Positions 1 through 13,744 of a stretch of DNA of 64,000 nt are shown one piece after another (the first letter of the stretch is position 1; each line of letters begins with the position of its first letter). A program made the translations under genes and the position numbers. Source of the stretch: Ophioderma brevispina (taxonomy: Eukaryota > Echinodermata > Ophiuroidea > Amphilepidida > Ophiodermatidae); the NCBI GenBank assembly GCA_023653785.1, contig JAMKCH010019911.1, forward strand, positions 166,460 through 230,459, read 5' to 3'. Below the pieces are notes generated by a model, which saw only the letters and a program-made list of their open reading frames with translations, made no database searches and was not told the origin of the DNA.

Positions 1-990
1 CCCGTTTTTGGGAAGAGTTCGTGCGATATGTAGTGATTTCGTATCGATAACCCAAGAATTTCTTACATTGTCGTTGGTTACAGAAATGCCTTAAAGTGTA
101 AACCACAGTTCGGATTTTGATTTAATTTCCATAATAACCCAAGCTATGGACATTAGGCTGCCTAACCCCGGTCAACTCTTCGCCCTTTTTTCATCACACT
201 CATTTTTGTCTCCATACATGCGTACGCAGTACGTAAGTCAAGTATTCATTCCCATGGAGCTCACTTGGCATAGCAAAGGCTTTACATGACAGCTGCAACA
301 ATCCGCCTGATTCACATTTTATAGTGTGCACCTTGTTTTATGTGAAATCTCTCGTTGCAGAATTAAGCAAAAAACCTTAATCTGCAATTAACTTTGTATC
401 CGTACACCAACACTTTTGGCAAGATGAAGTTTTGTAGCTCTCTTTGTATTGTTTGGGTTATAATGTTCCTCACAGATGAATAGTTATCGTTAATGTTATT
501 AAATAGTTTCTTTAATTAATCCAGTTCGTGTGACCCTGAAGTCAAAGCCATAAAACGCTTTAAAACATATAACAACATGCATAAACTCGATAACCAATAC
601 CACACCGTACACATTTGGTTCAGCTACAGTATGTTTGTAACACACAACAACCTTAAGCAGAAGAACTGAATTCTGGACACTCTATCTTTACTGCTTCCTC
701 AAATGCTCAAGTTGAATATTTGTTTTATACCACCTAACCCCGCTCACAACCCTTTACACTATAAGTGCCTAATACAGACTATTCACATAAGCCATGCTAT
801 ATTTCAACAAAATAAATTAATACAAATCTTAACATTATAGCTGGAGTATCATGGTACCCAACATACAAACCACAAAGAAAAGCATTACAGTCTTCGAGTA
901 AACTCGAGTATAAAAAATTTAGATCATTATGATAGCACAATAAAGGTGTCAGTATCACATCGATGTTGACAATGCAGAAAGACGTAACTC
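1..990. repeat. Direct repeat copy A (cut by window edge)
   Basis: About 990 bases that recur in the same orientation near 2388-3258. Shared blocks include the stretch around CGATATGTAGTGATTTCGTA, TGTGAAATCTCTCGTT, CCATAAAACGCTTTAAAA and AGACGTAACT. The copies differ by scattered substitutions and many one- to three-base indels. No coding potential or terminal repeat is visible, and the left end may lie outside the window. The spacing of about 2.4 kb with 1.4 kb between would suit a pair of diverged LTRs or a segmental duplication; I see no protein domain between them to choose. Confidence 0.75.
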
Positions 991-2387
991 AGCACTTGAA
1001 CCTCAAAATGGTTAGTTTTTTTACTCAAGAAAGTTTTCAACAACAGAAGTATAAGAGCAACTACTCTAAGAGTGCTAGTACTCCAAAGGTGAACATATCC
1101 GCATGACTGTTTGATGATAATTAAATAAATCCATGGGAATATCAATTTAATTCACTTGTTTTTCTGATACACTCCGAAGTCTTTATTTTTACGAGTTTAG
1201 ATACGTCATTTGACACTAATTGCTAAGTCGGCCTACTTGAAAGTAGTAAGCCTACGATCTTGTGATTGATTTTCCATTGACAGTTGGAACTACTGAAAAT
1301 TAATAACTATTAAATGTAACCAATACATATGATTAAAGCGTTGTTTTTAGTTTAATTGTACTGATAATAACAGTATTCATTAGAAACAGTGTTTGTATGT
1401 GGTCGATCATTAATTAAACTGATTTTCGTCCGAACGCCTCGCGTAAATTTAATACAAATATAAATGACCTTGATATAAGATAAAGCTTTCTCTTGATAAA
1501 CCCAAAAAGAAATAGTGATCTTGATTCCTTTTACTCTTCAAACGCTAGACATACACTTTGGATGTTCCCGTAGTGTACTTACACATGTGGGGCGATGCTA
1601 CAATTTGGAATACAGCAAAATACTTTAAATTTTATTGTCCAATTTTACCAGGCGTATAAAACGACTACAACTGCGCTTTTTATTCGTTTTTTTTTTTCGA
1701 GAATCACATTATCGTACATTCAGTATAGAATTTGCAAAGTATCCGATTTAAGACTAAAGTTTACCAGAAAAATGCTATAAATTTACAAGAAAATCATGGC
1801 AGCAATTCTTCCAGCAAAACCCTGTAAAACCCATCTTTTACAGGTTTCTATTCAAATTAACTGTATATTATAGCTTGATGTATTATATTTTACATTGATT
1901 AATAAATATTTGATTAATCAATTATAATACAAAATAAAAATTTGTAAACTCATCATTCCTCTTTTCTATCTTCACGTCCACATTATTTTGCCTGTAGAGA
2001 CAATGACACCTAAGAAAACGTAGAAAAGCATAGTCATTTCTAGAGCCCTCCGCAGGCAAAAGTCTGTTTTTCAACATGTTGGAATAACTACCGCCTCAGG
2101 CGATCGATCGACTCTTTTTGAGTACGCCCAACAGCTTCAATGTGCTTCGTCTCCGTTTGACATATAAACAGAGGACGTTTTTTAGTTTTTGGCAAACAGA
2201 CCAATCACTTTGTACTTAAATTTGACAAGGAAATCAAAGGATACTTGAATGGAAGCGTGCCAAATTGAATGAACGTGTCAATGTCCACAATGTACATATA
2301 AAATCATTTTCCTCAATGTTTCAAATTTTAGATATCAAGTTCATAATTATCGCCGATATCTTCGAAATGGACTTTTGGTCGATTGGC
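991..2387. other. AT-rich spacer between the two direct repeats
   Basis: No gene, RNA or transposon protein is recognisable. Around 1880-1935 there is a very AT-rich, partly self-complementary stretch. Short open frames occur but carry no family signature. Confidence 0.5.
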
Positions 2388-3258
2388 CTGTTTGGAAGAT
2401 TCGTGACGATATGTAGTGATTTCGTATCGATAAGACCCTCAATAGATTTCTTACTTTGTCTTTGGATAATGAAATGCATTGAAAGTGTAAACCAAAGTCG
2501 ATTTTTGATTAATTTCCATATAAAACAATCATGAATTTAGCTCCTATAGTAAATTTAGAAATTTCTCATTTTTTGGTATCCAATAAATGAATACTCAGCT
2601 TAATCATTTCACATGGGGATATTTTGATAGAAGCTTCTTACATTAGTGACAAAAATCGAATGTTCACTTTTAGTGGCACTTGTTTATGTGAAATCTCTCG
2701 TTCCACCTTTAAGCTTGCCCAATTACTTTGTATGCCGTAACACTTTGCAGAGGAATTTTGTAGCTATTGTATGGTTTGTCTATAATTTCCAGATGAAATA
2801 GATCGTTAATGTTATAATAGTCTTTAATTATCAAGTTCTTGTGACCCTGAAAGGTAAATCCATAAAACGCTTTAAAATATAAAATGCATATAAACCAATA
2901 CCAATACGCACACGTACAATGTGGGTTCAGTCTACAATGTTTTTACACACACAACCTAAGCATAAGAAACTGAATTTTGGTACTCATCAAGTTCAAAGTT
3001 ATTATTTTTTTAACACTAGGACCCCGCCCAAAACTTGAAAATACTACATAATAGAAGACTAAAAATAACACTGCTATTTCAAAATAAATTTACCAAATCT
3101 TAAACATTTACTGTAATCTGGTACCAAAAATACAAAAACCACAGAGCATTACATCTTCGAGTAAACTATAGTTAAAAATTTAGATCATTATGATAGCACA
3201 ATAAGGTGTCAGGAGACATCGAGGAGTGACAATCAAAAGACGTAACTAGCACTGAAAG
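2388..3258. repeat. Direct repeat copy B
   Basis: Second copy of the segment at 1-990, collinear throughout and about 120 bases shorter because of many small deletions. The open frame over 2265-2534 crosses its left edge and is not a gene. A 22-base string CAATACCAATACGCACACGT(AC) within it, near 2895, recurs once at about 6470, which suggests a further degraded relative. Confidence 0.75.
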
Positions 3259-6200
3259 AAAATATTAAAGAATTTCTTTAATTCTGCTTGTTCAAATTAA
3301 TTGCAATTTTTCGTATTCCAATAGGTCCTTCCATCCCCTGTCCCAGGTATGCCTCAGCGCTTCCCAAATTCCTGGCATTTTTAACACTCCTTGGGGGAAA
3401 CAAATTAAAAACCTATGTCTCTGTCCGTTTCACATAAGGGTATAAATTTACTTTCAGTCACAGATAGCGGATCAAATTAGGAAGAATCTGTAGAATGATG
3501 ATTTTGTGTTAAAGTGCTCAAACAGATACAGTCCATAAAATCGATCAAATGGAGTGTTAAAATTCAGGTTAAAATTCCAATGGTAATATTTGTTGGACCC
3601 CAAGTCTCGGATAACCTGTCTATTTGAAAAGGTATGGTAGCTTCTGGTCTCGGATAGTTCCCATTTGAACAGATCTGCTCTCAGTAATGTACCATTTCAT
3701 TTGTTTTTGGTCTATATAGCATTATGGGTCCAATGCCAGAAAACCCTTGAACTCGGGTGGTTACCCGGTCTATGTACAAGTTACCCCCAGGGGACTCCCC
3801 ATTCTTTCTGCACACATTTCCACCGGCAGGATCCTCTGCATAAACGTCAACGAGGTCACCCTTCATATCAAACGTCTGTTTTTATTCCTGGCAGCCTGGG
3901 AGTTATCCTTTCCTTTCTCCAAGCCTGTTCTTTTAACTAAACGTTTCCTGAGGGGGCTTAAAACCTACCTCTGGGACCGTTCCCGGAACTCAGTCGTAAA
4001 TTTATGTGCATACTATGTCATGGCTGAGTGGACCAATTTATCCTAAGCACTGTGTAACTGAAATGAACGGTCTGCTGAGTACCACGTAGGGTAACACAAC
4101 AAGTTGGGGGAAGGGACCCCTGGATAATAGCTGGGGAGGCCACAAAATACAGTATCATGAAAGTACTTGACGTATACATGGTTAGCCTCTTCCCATCTGC
4201 CATGTCAGTAGTCACCTTTTCCATTTTCCCAAGTGGTAGCTGAGTACCCTAATACACTCTACCTGGTGGGAAGTTGGGTGGCTGTTGATATTAACAAGGG
4301 GGAGGGAAGTTCGTATTAGGATCAAGGTCTTTAGCCTGAGATCTAGTTATTGGAAAGTGTTGGGCTCCTGGTTTCACCTCTAATCTCCAACTGTAACTTG
4401 AAGAAATGTTAGTTGCTGGCTTGATGATTTTGTCGGTCTGCCAAGTAGTCATGGACAGGAATTTGCATCCAATTGCGCGACCATCTCAAGGTTTGTCAAT
4501 CAGCGTGGCGTGGACCTTCTGTTGGTTGTGATTGGTACTGTGGGCGGGCATGTTTGAAAAAAATATGATTTAAAATGCATGTTATAAAAGCCTATATATC
4601 AGGTTTCGACTCACAGACTCAATTCATTCCAACGAATGTAACTTTCTGTTATATCAAGCTTTGACTATTTGCAGATTATTATTACACGACATATTATTGT
4701 TTTGCAAAGTCAAATTACGTTCAGTTGCAATTGGTCGCCTATTCTGGATGAATAGAGTTGGAAACGTAAAAAAATAATTTAATTAACTAGTTGTCATCTT
4801 TTAAAACATACCAGCCACATTTTTTTAAGATCTCACCCGCCCCCCCCCCCATTATCAAACTTGAAATGTTGCACTGTAGTTGGTATGTTGGTCTTTGTCT
4901 ATTAAACTATACCTGGAATGGTAATGCTCAAAAGGCATGGTGTTATTTGTCAGAAAAGAAGCGATTTTGCTACATTTAACGCGAGTGGAAACGTCCAATT
5001 CCTGTCCACGTCCGTTCATTGAGAAATATTCCTAACTCAGTAAAATGACCTCTAACTTGACTTGCCTGAACCAAATGAACAAATCATTAGATGAGCATGA
5101 AAAGTACTTGAGTAAATTTCCCGGGTATCTCATAGGGAAGGACGTTTTCCCAGCAGCCATTGAATTATTATCGGAGATCTCCGATATTAATTCTCATTAC
5201 AAAATTCCCTTCTTTTGCGATACATACACAACCAGCTCGAGCTTTACCATTCGTAGGTAGGGCCCATGTTTACTAGCCAATTATCAATGGCAAATGTGCA
5301 AAATCTCAAAATGTTGAAAAATTGAGGGCGCCCTTCACAAAAGGTGTTGGTACTACCTTAAAGGGAGTGCTGTGATACATTAGTCGTGTTTTCAAAACAT
5401 GCCCTTGAGTCATGGTCTTAATATGGGTAATTCATTGAGAAGCATGTATAGAATAATAGGACAGTGGGATTGTATGTACAATACAGATGTACCCAATGCA
5501 AAATTTAGTTTTTTGCCGGGGTGGGGGGTTTATTTCGAGCTACATACCAATTCTATACAGACAAAACCTTTCAAAGACCCAATGCACCATCCCTGAAGTG
5601 GGCGTAAGTAAAATTCCAAAAATTTTTGATTTCACCCCTTTAAGCCCCCACCCTACCAGTAGGAAACTACCGTTCGACACTCGATAAAAGGGTGTATTGA
5701 AGTCCCGTTTTCTTAAAGAATGTACAAAGATAATTTTATTCGAATATTCATCTGGGATAGAATTATATTCGTAGCTGTAATTCTCTGTCTATATGAAACA
5801 CATGTAACATTCGAGTCTTCAAATCTCTTAAATTCCTATCACATCTTCTTTCCATTCTTGATCACTAATATCGATATTCAAATCAGTTTGCCATTTATCG
5901 TTAAACAAAAGCTATGCCTATTTTGTTCTAGAGGTTATCATAAAAATTACAACCTTTTTTTTATTATATAGAGATCAACATTTTTGAGTTTAAGTAGTGG
6001 GCTGATAATTTGTGATATTTTGTTTCCTGTCCCGCGAGGGCCAGCCATCTCGAATTGCTTTTAGCATACTTTTAGCTTTAAGTTCTGTAATTGTCTTTAA
6101 TATTGATACACTTTTCTTGTTGTACCCTAGGACAAATTAGGTGCAATTCCGTCCCCCGACGTACCGTCAAAAAAGTTCGATTTTTATATCGTACTTAACC

Positions 6201-6785
6201 GTTGGCCTTAGAATCCCATATGTGAGTTAATGTTACGACAATTGGTCGTATGCTGTAAGAAATTCGCAATTTTGTAATTCTGTCCGCAAACAGCATAAAT
6301 TACAATAGGGCTACAGTGGCCTATGGGACCCTGTAAACATGCATTTGCTCATAAAACAAAACCGCAAAATCGGAATCAACTCAAATTTTTGGAATAATTC
6401 TTTCTATGGACCATGAATAAAACCGTGGCGGGAATACGAAATGCACCTTTGATATGCCTATAACCCAATACCAATACGCACACGTACACCTGGGAATGGT
6501 TTACAAGAAATAATGACTGCAAAGATGCAAACTTCCATATACGCATAGGTACTTTGGTAGCAACAAAGATAAGCATAACAAAATGTATTCTGTATCGTTC
6601 AAAGTTGTATTATCATCAGTGGGTTCCGGTGTGTTCTTCCATTACAAGATGTACAAGACATTTGAATTTCCTTTGGACTTATATGTCAAAGGCATATTAA
6701 ATATTTTATTTTCTGAACTTATACAACAATGTACCTACACTCGATTGTGTTCAAATTAGCCTTCTTTATAGTTCAACTCAAATAC
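3259..6785. other. Intergenic sequence, no gene recognised
   Basis: Both strands were read. Overlapping open frames around 3665-4224 and 5045-5690 run on several frames at once, have no start or splice context and match no family I know. A short poly-C run lies at about 4840. A segment near 6466-6490 repeats a string found in the direct repeat at 2388-3258. Probably old repeat-derived DNA. Confidence 0.4.
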
Positions 6786-7618
6786 GAGAGGGCACGTGTG
6801 GTCTGGTGGAATGAGCGCTCGTCCCGCACTCTAAAGGTCGTGGGTTCCCACTGCGGCCAACGTGTTGTGCCCTTGAGTAAGGCGCTTTACCTCAATTAAA
6901 AGGATTATTAGCAGCGATTTGCTAATCCGAAACATCAAAAATCATATTTTTATATTTTTGTTACTGGCATGGATATGCGAACATAACCTGCAAGTGGTTG
7001 ACTTGAAATCCATGTATTAAAGCCAAGGCAGTACTTTTTATCTGGTTCTGTAATTTCTATACGTGCGTATCAAAATTCCGACCTGAGATCAAAAAAGCCT
7101 TTCCCGGTGAATATCACAGATTTTCAGCGTGATATTTGGCATCATGATCAATACAGTTTGACCTCAAACACAAACATCATTGATCTTCTTTTATTTTTTA
7201 CTCGTGTAAACCACAATCAACTGTTTAGTGAAGATTTAAGAGGCCGTCGCTGGATGTCTATTTGCGGAGACGGTATGACAAATTTCCTCAGATACTTTTC
7301 ACTATTTGGTGGTTTGTTTCAACATTAAAGCAGTTATATGGAATCGCACACACTTATCCCTGATTTATAAGTTAAAAATACTATGCTTTTTCCGATTCTC
7401 TCGCATTATCGCTGCTAATCCCTTTAATCCACTCCACCCAGGTGTATAAATGGGTACCAGTGTTATTCAATACTGGGAAAGTAACAGACTCGCTGTGCGG
7501 GAGGAGTGGCGAATCCCCCATAGCAAAAATAATACGGAGGAGTCTGGCCTAAACGCTAAGGAAAGAGAGATGGGCACTCCGCACACGAGCTTGCTCGGCA
7601 CGTCAATTTACTTTTTTT
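6786..7618 (+). mobile_element. tRNA-derived SINE, split by a MITE
   Basis: The head has RNA polymerase III promoter boxes: box A at about 6799 (TGGTCTGGTGGAATGAGC) and box B at about 6840 (GTGGGTTCCCACTGC). Next comes the SINE body motif TTGTGCCCTTGAGTAAGGCG. The body stops at 6899 and resumes at about 7428 (CCACTCCACCCAGGTGTATAAATGGG, read in two pieces), ending in a T-rich tail at 7608-7620. The interruption is the element at 6900-7423. Body motifs of this kind occur in several metazoan tRNA-SINE families; the family name is not assigned. Confidence 0.7.
6900..7423. mobile_element. MITE inserted in a SINE, TTAA flanks
   Basis: Imperfect terminal inverted repeats of about 18-20 bases: left AAGGATTATTAGCAGCGAT, right (reverse complement) AGGGATTAGCAGCGAT. 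TTAA lies on each side (6896-6899 and 7424-7427), as expected for a 4-base TTAA target duplication. No transposase is inside. TTAA targets are typical of piggyBac-like elements, but the ends do not show a clear piggyBac signature, so the superfamily is an inference. Confidence 0.6.
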
Positions 7619-8284
7619 TTTTTACAAATACCGTATTTTTAAATAAAGTAAATGTATATTTGCACTACAAATACATGTTCGTTGATAATCTTGGACAGGA
7701 TCTTAGGGTCCTAAGAACTAAAATGTGTTTCTACAGTTCCTATGATCTTTTTTGTTTTTGTTTTTTTTTTATTACCAAGCTGCAAAAGCTTATTAACAAC
7801 ATACATTCAAGCATATACATAACTGTTAAGAATTACAAAAAAATTAAAATATGTACAAATACATGTAAAGGAGCCATTGCAACAAGGTACAAACCAAACA
7901 GAACACACACATACTTAACGTACATGAGTTCATTAACTGACTTTTAACAAGGATTATTCGTACAATTAAAACAGTTATCTCAATACCTCAGAACATAGCG
8001 TATGTTTGGTACCCTAATGGTCCCTTGAAAATACAAAAAGAAATTTGGTTTCTAGCAAACATAAAATGAGCTAAACTAGCTAAACATCTCATCGGAATCA
8101 TCGTGTCCTTGCATAATATAGATGCATGAGTGCATGTACTTATGGGACAATAAGCCGATGGATTTTTGCCAAAAACCAAAACAATCACAAACAAAAGACC
8201 GGAGTGTATGTAGCTCGAAAATAAAGACAAATCAGTTAAAGGAAGGCAAGTGGTTTGTACTCTGTTGCATTGGCCCTTATATCA
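7619..8284. other. Probable 3' region of the adjacent L1-like element
   Basis: Sequence just downstream (on the minus strand) of the broken ORF2 at 8285-9590. It is AT-rich with homopolymer runs at 7610 and 7760 and no gene. It may be the LINE 3' untranslated region; the boundary is not visible. Confidence 0.35.
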
Positions 8285-9590
8285 TTACACCCAAAATATA
8301 CATGAACAATATAGATAACAATCAGCATAACTCTCAGAATTATTGAGATTAAAGCAGAAATCTGCTTCCAGTATCCCCTTCTCAAAGAGGTGTTGTTTCA
8401 TTTCACAAGCGGCAATGTATTTTTGTATTTGAATATATTTTTTTAATTCAATTAGGAAAACATAAACATTTGGTTTTTGATTTTGCGATCTTGCTCTAAA
8501 GATGTGAATTTTAGCAAGCAAAAGTATTACGTTAAGAGCGTTGTTACCTTTCAAACCAACGATTATCATGCGAGCCGATAAAAAAATTTTGTCTTTTGTA
8601 ACGTGTAATTTTGTTTCCAATAATTGTTTGAAGCTTTCCCAAAATTGCATCACAAATCGACATTGAAAGAACAAGTGAACAATAGTTTTCTCTTTCTCTG
8701 TCACAGAAAGTACATAGGTCATTATCTCTCAGATTCATTTGATGCAAGAGCCTATTTGTTCATACTGAAAATACTGCAACTTTGTATCCTTAGTTACTTT
8801 GAACGGTAAGGCAGAAATATCTTGCCATTCGTTGCAAGTCACTGTAGTGTCAAGTTCCCTGTGCCATTTGTTTGGTTATTTGCTGTTAGCTTAACGTTTT
8901 TTAAAATTAGTTTATAATAGATCTTACAACCTTTCGTTTAATTATTTAACAGTTCTACAACAAACGGCCGAAATGGCATAGAAAGCTTGCTATTTTTACC
9001 AATACATTTCCAATGACTTTTTACACAATTTACCATTTCCTTGAAACTCTAAATGATTTGTGTTAAGATTGTAAGCTGCACGAAATTGATCAAAAGACAT
9101 AATTTTACCATCCTTATTTAACAAGTCATTCACAAAATATATACCTTTATTCTTCCAATGTGTGTAATTAACAGACTTATTTCCAATTTTAATTTTATCA
9201 TTCCACCATAAGTAATTCTTTGCGATACAATTATAGTCTAAGTTAAGGTCGCAGTTATAGTTGGATGTAACTATAGCCCAAGCATTTAAAACATCGTGCC
9301 AAAAATTATTTTTAATATTGCATTTGACAGAATTAAACCGTTCTTTACCAAATTGATATAAATCACATTTATTGGGCGCTGTTAAAATATGGAACAGTTT
9401 AACCCATTTCTGTTCACCACTTTGAACTCTCTTTAACCAAGACACCTTTAAGGCATTAAAATGGGACTCAACGTGGGGCAGTTTCACACCACCAAATTCA
9501 TACTCTTGAATAATCTGACTGCGTTTTATTTTGTCGGGTTTACTATTCCATATAAAGTTCCTATAATCTTTCACCTCATTGAGGACTAGC
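8285..9590 (-). pseudogene. L1/Tx1-like LINE ORF2 C-terminal remnant
   Basis: Remnant of a non-LTR retrotransposon ORF2 downstream of the RT core. Residues encoded by 9574-8996 contain the thumb-side signature FIWNSKPDKIKRS followed by FGGVKLPHVESHFNALKVSW, characteristic of L1-type ORF2. The frame then breaks (9000-8750 still reads WQDISALPFKVTKDTKL). A terminal zinc-knuckle region follows, split over two frames: NDLCTFCDRE in one and VHLFFQCRFVMQFW in the next. After it comes the usual tail with KIHIFRARS. At least two frameshifts and several stops make it non-functional. The catalytic RT core and the endonuclease are absent, as in a 5'-truncated copy. The open frame on the opposite strand at 8624-8809 is a shadow. 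Confidence 0.88.
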
Positions 9591-10783
9591 GTATAAGAAA
9601 GGTAAACATAATAAAATGTTGCTTATGCCTATTGCGGATTAATCCAACCCTGGGAAATATAAACTGTTTATTTTGTATGCATATTTTAATTGATCGATGT
9701 TTCACTCATATTTCTTCTTTTAAGTGATATCATAAAATCTAAGGAAGACCTCTCCCTCAAACAATTTGAATCAAATCAACATATTTGTCAAATATTTCAC
9801 TAACATTTCTTTTCTTTGAACCAGACCATAACATCAGTTACACTCCTTATCTCCCATACAATTTGCAATGAACATCTTCAAAGAGATAGTGAAAGTGTAG
9901 CAGAAAACTGTCAACATGTGAAAATAATAAACTTATTATTAGGACATTTTGTCTGTTTTTGTACTTTAAAATAACCGAGTGCATTAAAACTTTCTCTATA
10001 ACCGTGATTTACTTATCAAAACTTACCAGGGCCCATGTTATCGTTAAATATTATCACAAACATATTCTTGATTCAAAATGTCCACACAACATTTTTCACA
10101 AGAATTGGAGAGGTAGAATAACGAGAATTAATTTTTTATTTGTGTTATTCCTAATGAAAACATTAACAGGTTTTCATTAATTACGGTAATCAATGAAATA
10201 AGTCTACGGCCTGAAAATACTGTGCAAATCGGTTAAGAAAATGAATTTAAATTACTATAAAAATACTATTTTAGTACTATTGCAATACCGCGACGCAACA
10301 TTTTGGGTAGACATTGCAGTTCGACCAACGCAACGCAGACGCAACGAAGTATGAATGAACCTTCAGTTCAGGAATGTTATCTCATAGCATGTGTATGATG
10401 ATGGTGCATGATGTAGGGAACTTAAAACATTGACGACGAAGCTTGAAGAACAAATCAAATGGAACATTTTTTTGTTTTGGTCCAATTAGACTACATATTC
10501 AGTGACTATCAGACAGTTCGAAGCTTGCGGTGGTTCTGACGCACAAAATAAAAAAAATGTATTATAATAATACAAATTTTTCAAACAGTGGGGTGTTTGT
10601 TAGCAAAAATTATGGGTGGGATTGGGTGAGGTAGCACCCTCCAAGTGAGCCGAAGGTTAATAAAGATGCAAATCATGTTGGTAGTACATCAGATCGTTAA
10701 TATTATGCTCTCCATGTGCCGAAAGAAGAAAAAACCATATTATTATTATTACATGTTAACCATTTTATAAATAAAAATCATTA
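9591..10783. other. AT-rich intergenic sequence
   Basis: Nothing recognisable on either strand beyond short open frames without family signature. Confidence 0.4.
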
Positions 10784-11823
10784 CAGCCTGTCTAAAAAAA
10801 ATGGTACAATCAAAAACTGATTTTTCAAAATTCATATCTCACAAAGTTCGATTTGTACATCCAATTAAAGAGAAAGACCAGGCTGCCAGGATTTTTTGTT
10901 TCTCTCATTTGCTTGTTTCAGTCGAGAAGATAACTCCAGTTTACTGCGAACACAAACATCGAGTTTGTGCCACTTTCGCTTGAGTGTAACGGTGCAGCAT
11001 TAGTTAAACATAAGTTATTCACATTTGAACAGATATGAAATTCTTTAAAAAGGTATTAACTTCATGAAGAAAATCTAAAATATACGAAAACAGTTACGTG
11101 ATGGTGGAAGTTATCATTAGTAAGTCTGGCTTAAGATAAAGTGAATAACATTCGACATAACTGTTGTTTGTTAGCAAGAGAACCATGAGGTTTATGGTCT
11201 TGGAAGTAGCATGAAAACGCAAATTCCTACCAACACCTGATACTTTGCTTCCAAATTCAAATTATTACTGACTTCAACAATTAGTAAATGTGCAAAGTGC
11301 AATATTTAAATCCATTCTTTGGAATATGGAGTGCTTATGGTGGTTGGCAATTACATTCCTTCTGCATGATTTTAACAGAAACCAGTTTGTAATAAATTCA
11401 AAGCTCCATTCATTGACGGGCAAATAATTATTTGTATTGTTGTTATTATTAATGAAAGAAGATACTTATGCATTGAAATGATTATTGATATTTTAAAAAC
11501 CTGTGTTGATAAAACTAGATTCCTCTGTGTACTTTAATCTGTGTTTTGTTTCTGTTGTCAAGTTGCAATCTTTGTAAGCTTCAAGACACCATGGCATTAA
11601 CTGCGCGAAACACTCTGCCCATGCAAAAAGTGGCCACAAAATTGAATTTTGGTGTATCGCACTAAATTTATTAATCTAGATGACAAAAGCAAATAAGATG
11701 AAACAAACACATTGGAAAGCCTGGTCCTTTGTCTTTAATATTGTGCCAAGTAAGGATGACTTATTTTGAACTTCATATTAACCAAGTTTTTTCTGATGCT
11801 ACCACTTTTTTTGAGACAGGCTG
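10784..11823. mobile_element. Non-autonomous Tc1/mariner-like element
   Basis: Ends are CAGCCTGTCTAAAAAAAATG on the left and, reverse-complemented, CAGCCTGTCTCAAAAAAAGT on the right, each flanked by TA (10782-10783 and 11824-11825). Similarity between arms continues patchily for about 150 bases, including GACCAGGCT at about 10877 and 11720. The long inverted repeats, TA target and CAG start fit the Tc1/mariner (IS630) superfamily. The interior has no transposase motif on either strand; open frames at 10801-10983 and 11729-11932 are just the arms. Confidence 0.75.
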
Positions 11824-13744
11824 TATAATCGTTAGAACTAAGTGCAGTAAGAAATTATATTTTCCCCACTTAATGCACGAGCTGCTATCCATTCTTGAAG
11901 AAGTTTCAGTGATTAACATAGGTTATTCTTAATTATAGTAGTATTGATTATACGCTCCATCAACGATAAACTTTCTTAAATTTACCTATTTATTTGACAA
12001 GGGATACTTCATCCTGACTAAGAAAAATGAAAGCCATTTCTGAAAAGTTGAGACTGCGTACGGTTGAAGTCGTTAGTATGTGTCATTCAATACTGCATAA
12101 ATGAGAACACAAATTAGTCAAATATTTTGTTACATAAATCATTAAAGCGTTTGTTAGAGGTTTGACTCTATCATTAAAGCAATAATTTGTTCAATAGTAC
12201 TATAATTAGGAAAATAAAGAGAGAGCAGAAGTAAAAAAAAACGTTGCAAACAAGTTACACTTCTTAAAAGGCAATTTTAAACCATCAGTGTCAAAGAAGA
12301 TCGAAACCTTTTTTCCTCCAACTTAAAGGTAATAGATCAGGGGTTCGTCGCGAAACTTGAATCGTAAGTATATACCTAACTTATGTGAGGTTTGTTCGAT
12401 TCTACAAGTTGTGACTAACCGGCGTTCGTGAACAATGGATGTTAGACAGTCGTAGGAATACTTTTTCGCATAACTTAAGATCATATTACGTGTCTTCTAT
12501 TTGGGTGCAATAGTGGGTGCAATTATGTACGAGTTGGTGTTGACGCCGTTCTAGTTAAACGATTAACGGATATTACCAGATACGCGTGTGAGCATAGGAC
12601 ATATTTGAAACTTGAAAGAAGTACTCGACTACCCCCCGCGAATTTAAGAATTCCTCCTGGTATGAGAACCGCGTTAAATTATACTGAAGTATATTATAAC
12701 AATAACATTATATCATAGCATCGGTCTATCTTGTTAATAATAACGGTGTACTTTCGATAGATTAGATAAGCCTACACCGGCACAGAAAGAAAATGGCTTC
12801 AATATCAAAGAGGGTGGCTATTTTTTCTCATTAGGAGTCATTCTTGTTGGTTGGAAAGAAAAAAGAAAAAAATATTTAAAAAATAGTAATATAGGCCTAT
12901 ATCCAATAACGAAAACAAAGGGACATGAATGAATATTACAGGTAAGGTAAATGCCTGCAGGTAGCAGGAAGAAATGTCTGTTAAGCAATTGAAAAAATGG
13001 CAAGCCATACAATTACTAGCAAAGAAGAATTGCACTGAATTTATAAAGATTTCAACAAAACTGGGAATGATGCAATAAGTGACAGAACAGTTATGTACTT
13101 TTTCAATGCTGACTTAGAGATTTCGAAATATATTTTTGTGTGTATTAATTAGTCATCCAGAACTAAAAATAGTCACCTAAAATACTTAATTACACCAAAA
13201 ATTGAGATGAAATGGATTTTTTTGTTTTGATGTAGTAAACATTTATATGTAGTTTAACAATACCATAGGATAGGCCTACTGTTCAATTTTAATTTTATTA
13301 CAAAGTTGTGATTTGCTAAATGAAGGACATCCATTTGAGCTTAGGTTTTAGCGATTAGTGTGGAGATAAGGATTATTTTCTCTCTCTCATGGATAGATGA
13401 GCCAATCTGTGTGGAAAAGGGATGCAGGTCATTCTGAGGGAAAGGGGAGTATTATTGCAATGATATAGTTACAGAAGGAAGACAATGATATATGATTATT
13501 ATAACATTAACATGTTTAATCTCTTTTTGTTGATTTAATTTATACATGCTTCCAATGCGTATTACATTATGGATTATTCAGCCAACGGCTGTATATGTGC
13601 CAATAAATGACATGTCATTGGAAATAAGAGATTTGTGACTTTAAGATGCTACTAGTCACTTTGGCTTAACCTAACACAGTCTTCTAGAATTAATTTTGGT
13701 TGCCATTATGTAATTTGATAAGCCCTGTATATCAGTTGGGCAAT
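11824..13744. other. AT-rich intergenic sequence
   Basis: No gene seen. The open frames at 12818-13035 are Phe-rich low-complexity reads of an AT-rich stretch. TAGGCCTA-type strings occur at about 12893 and 13273. Confidence 0.4.
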
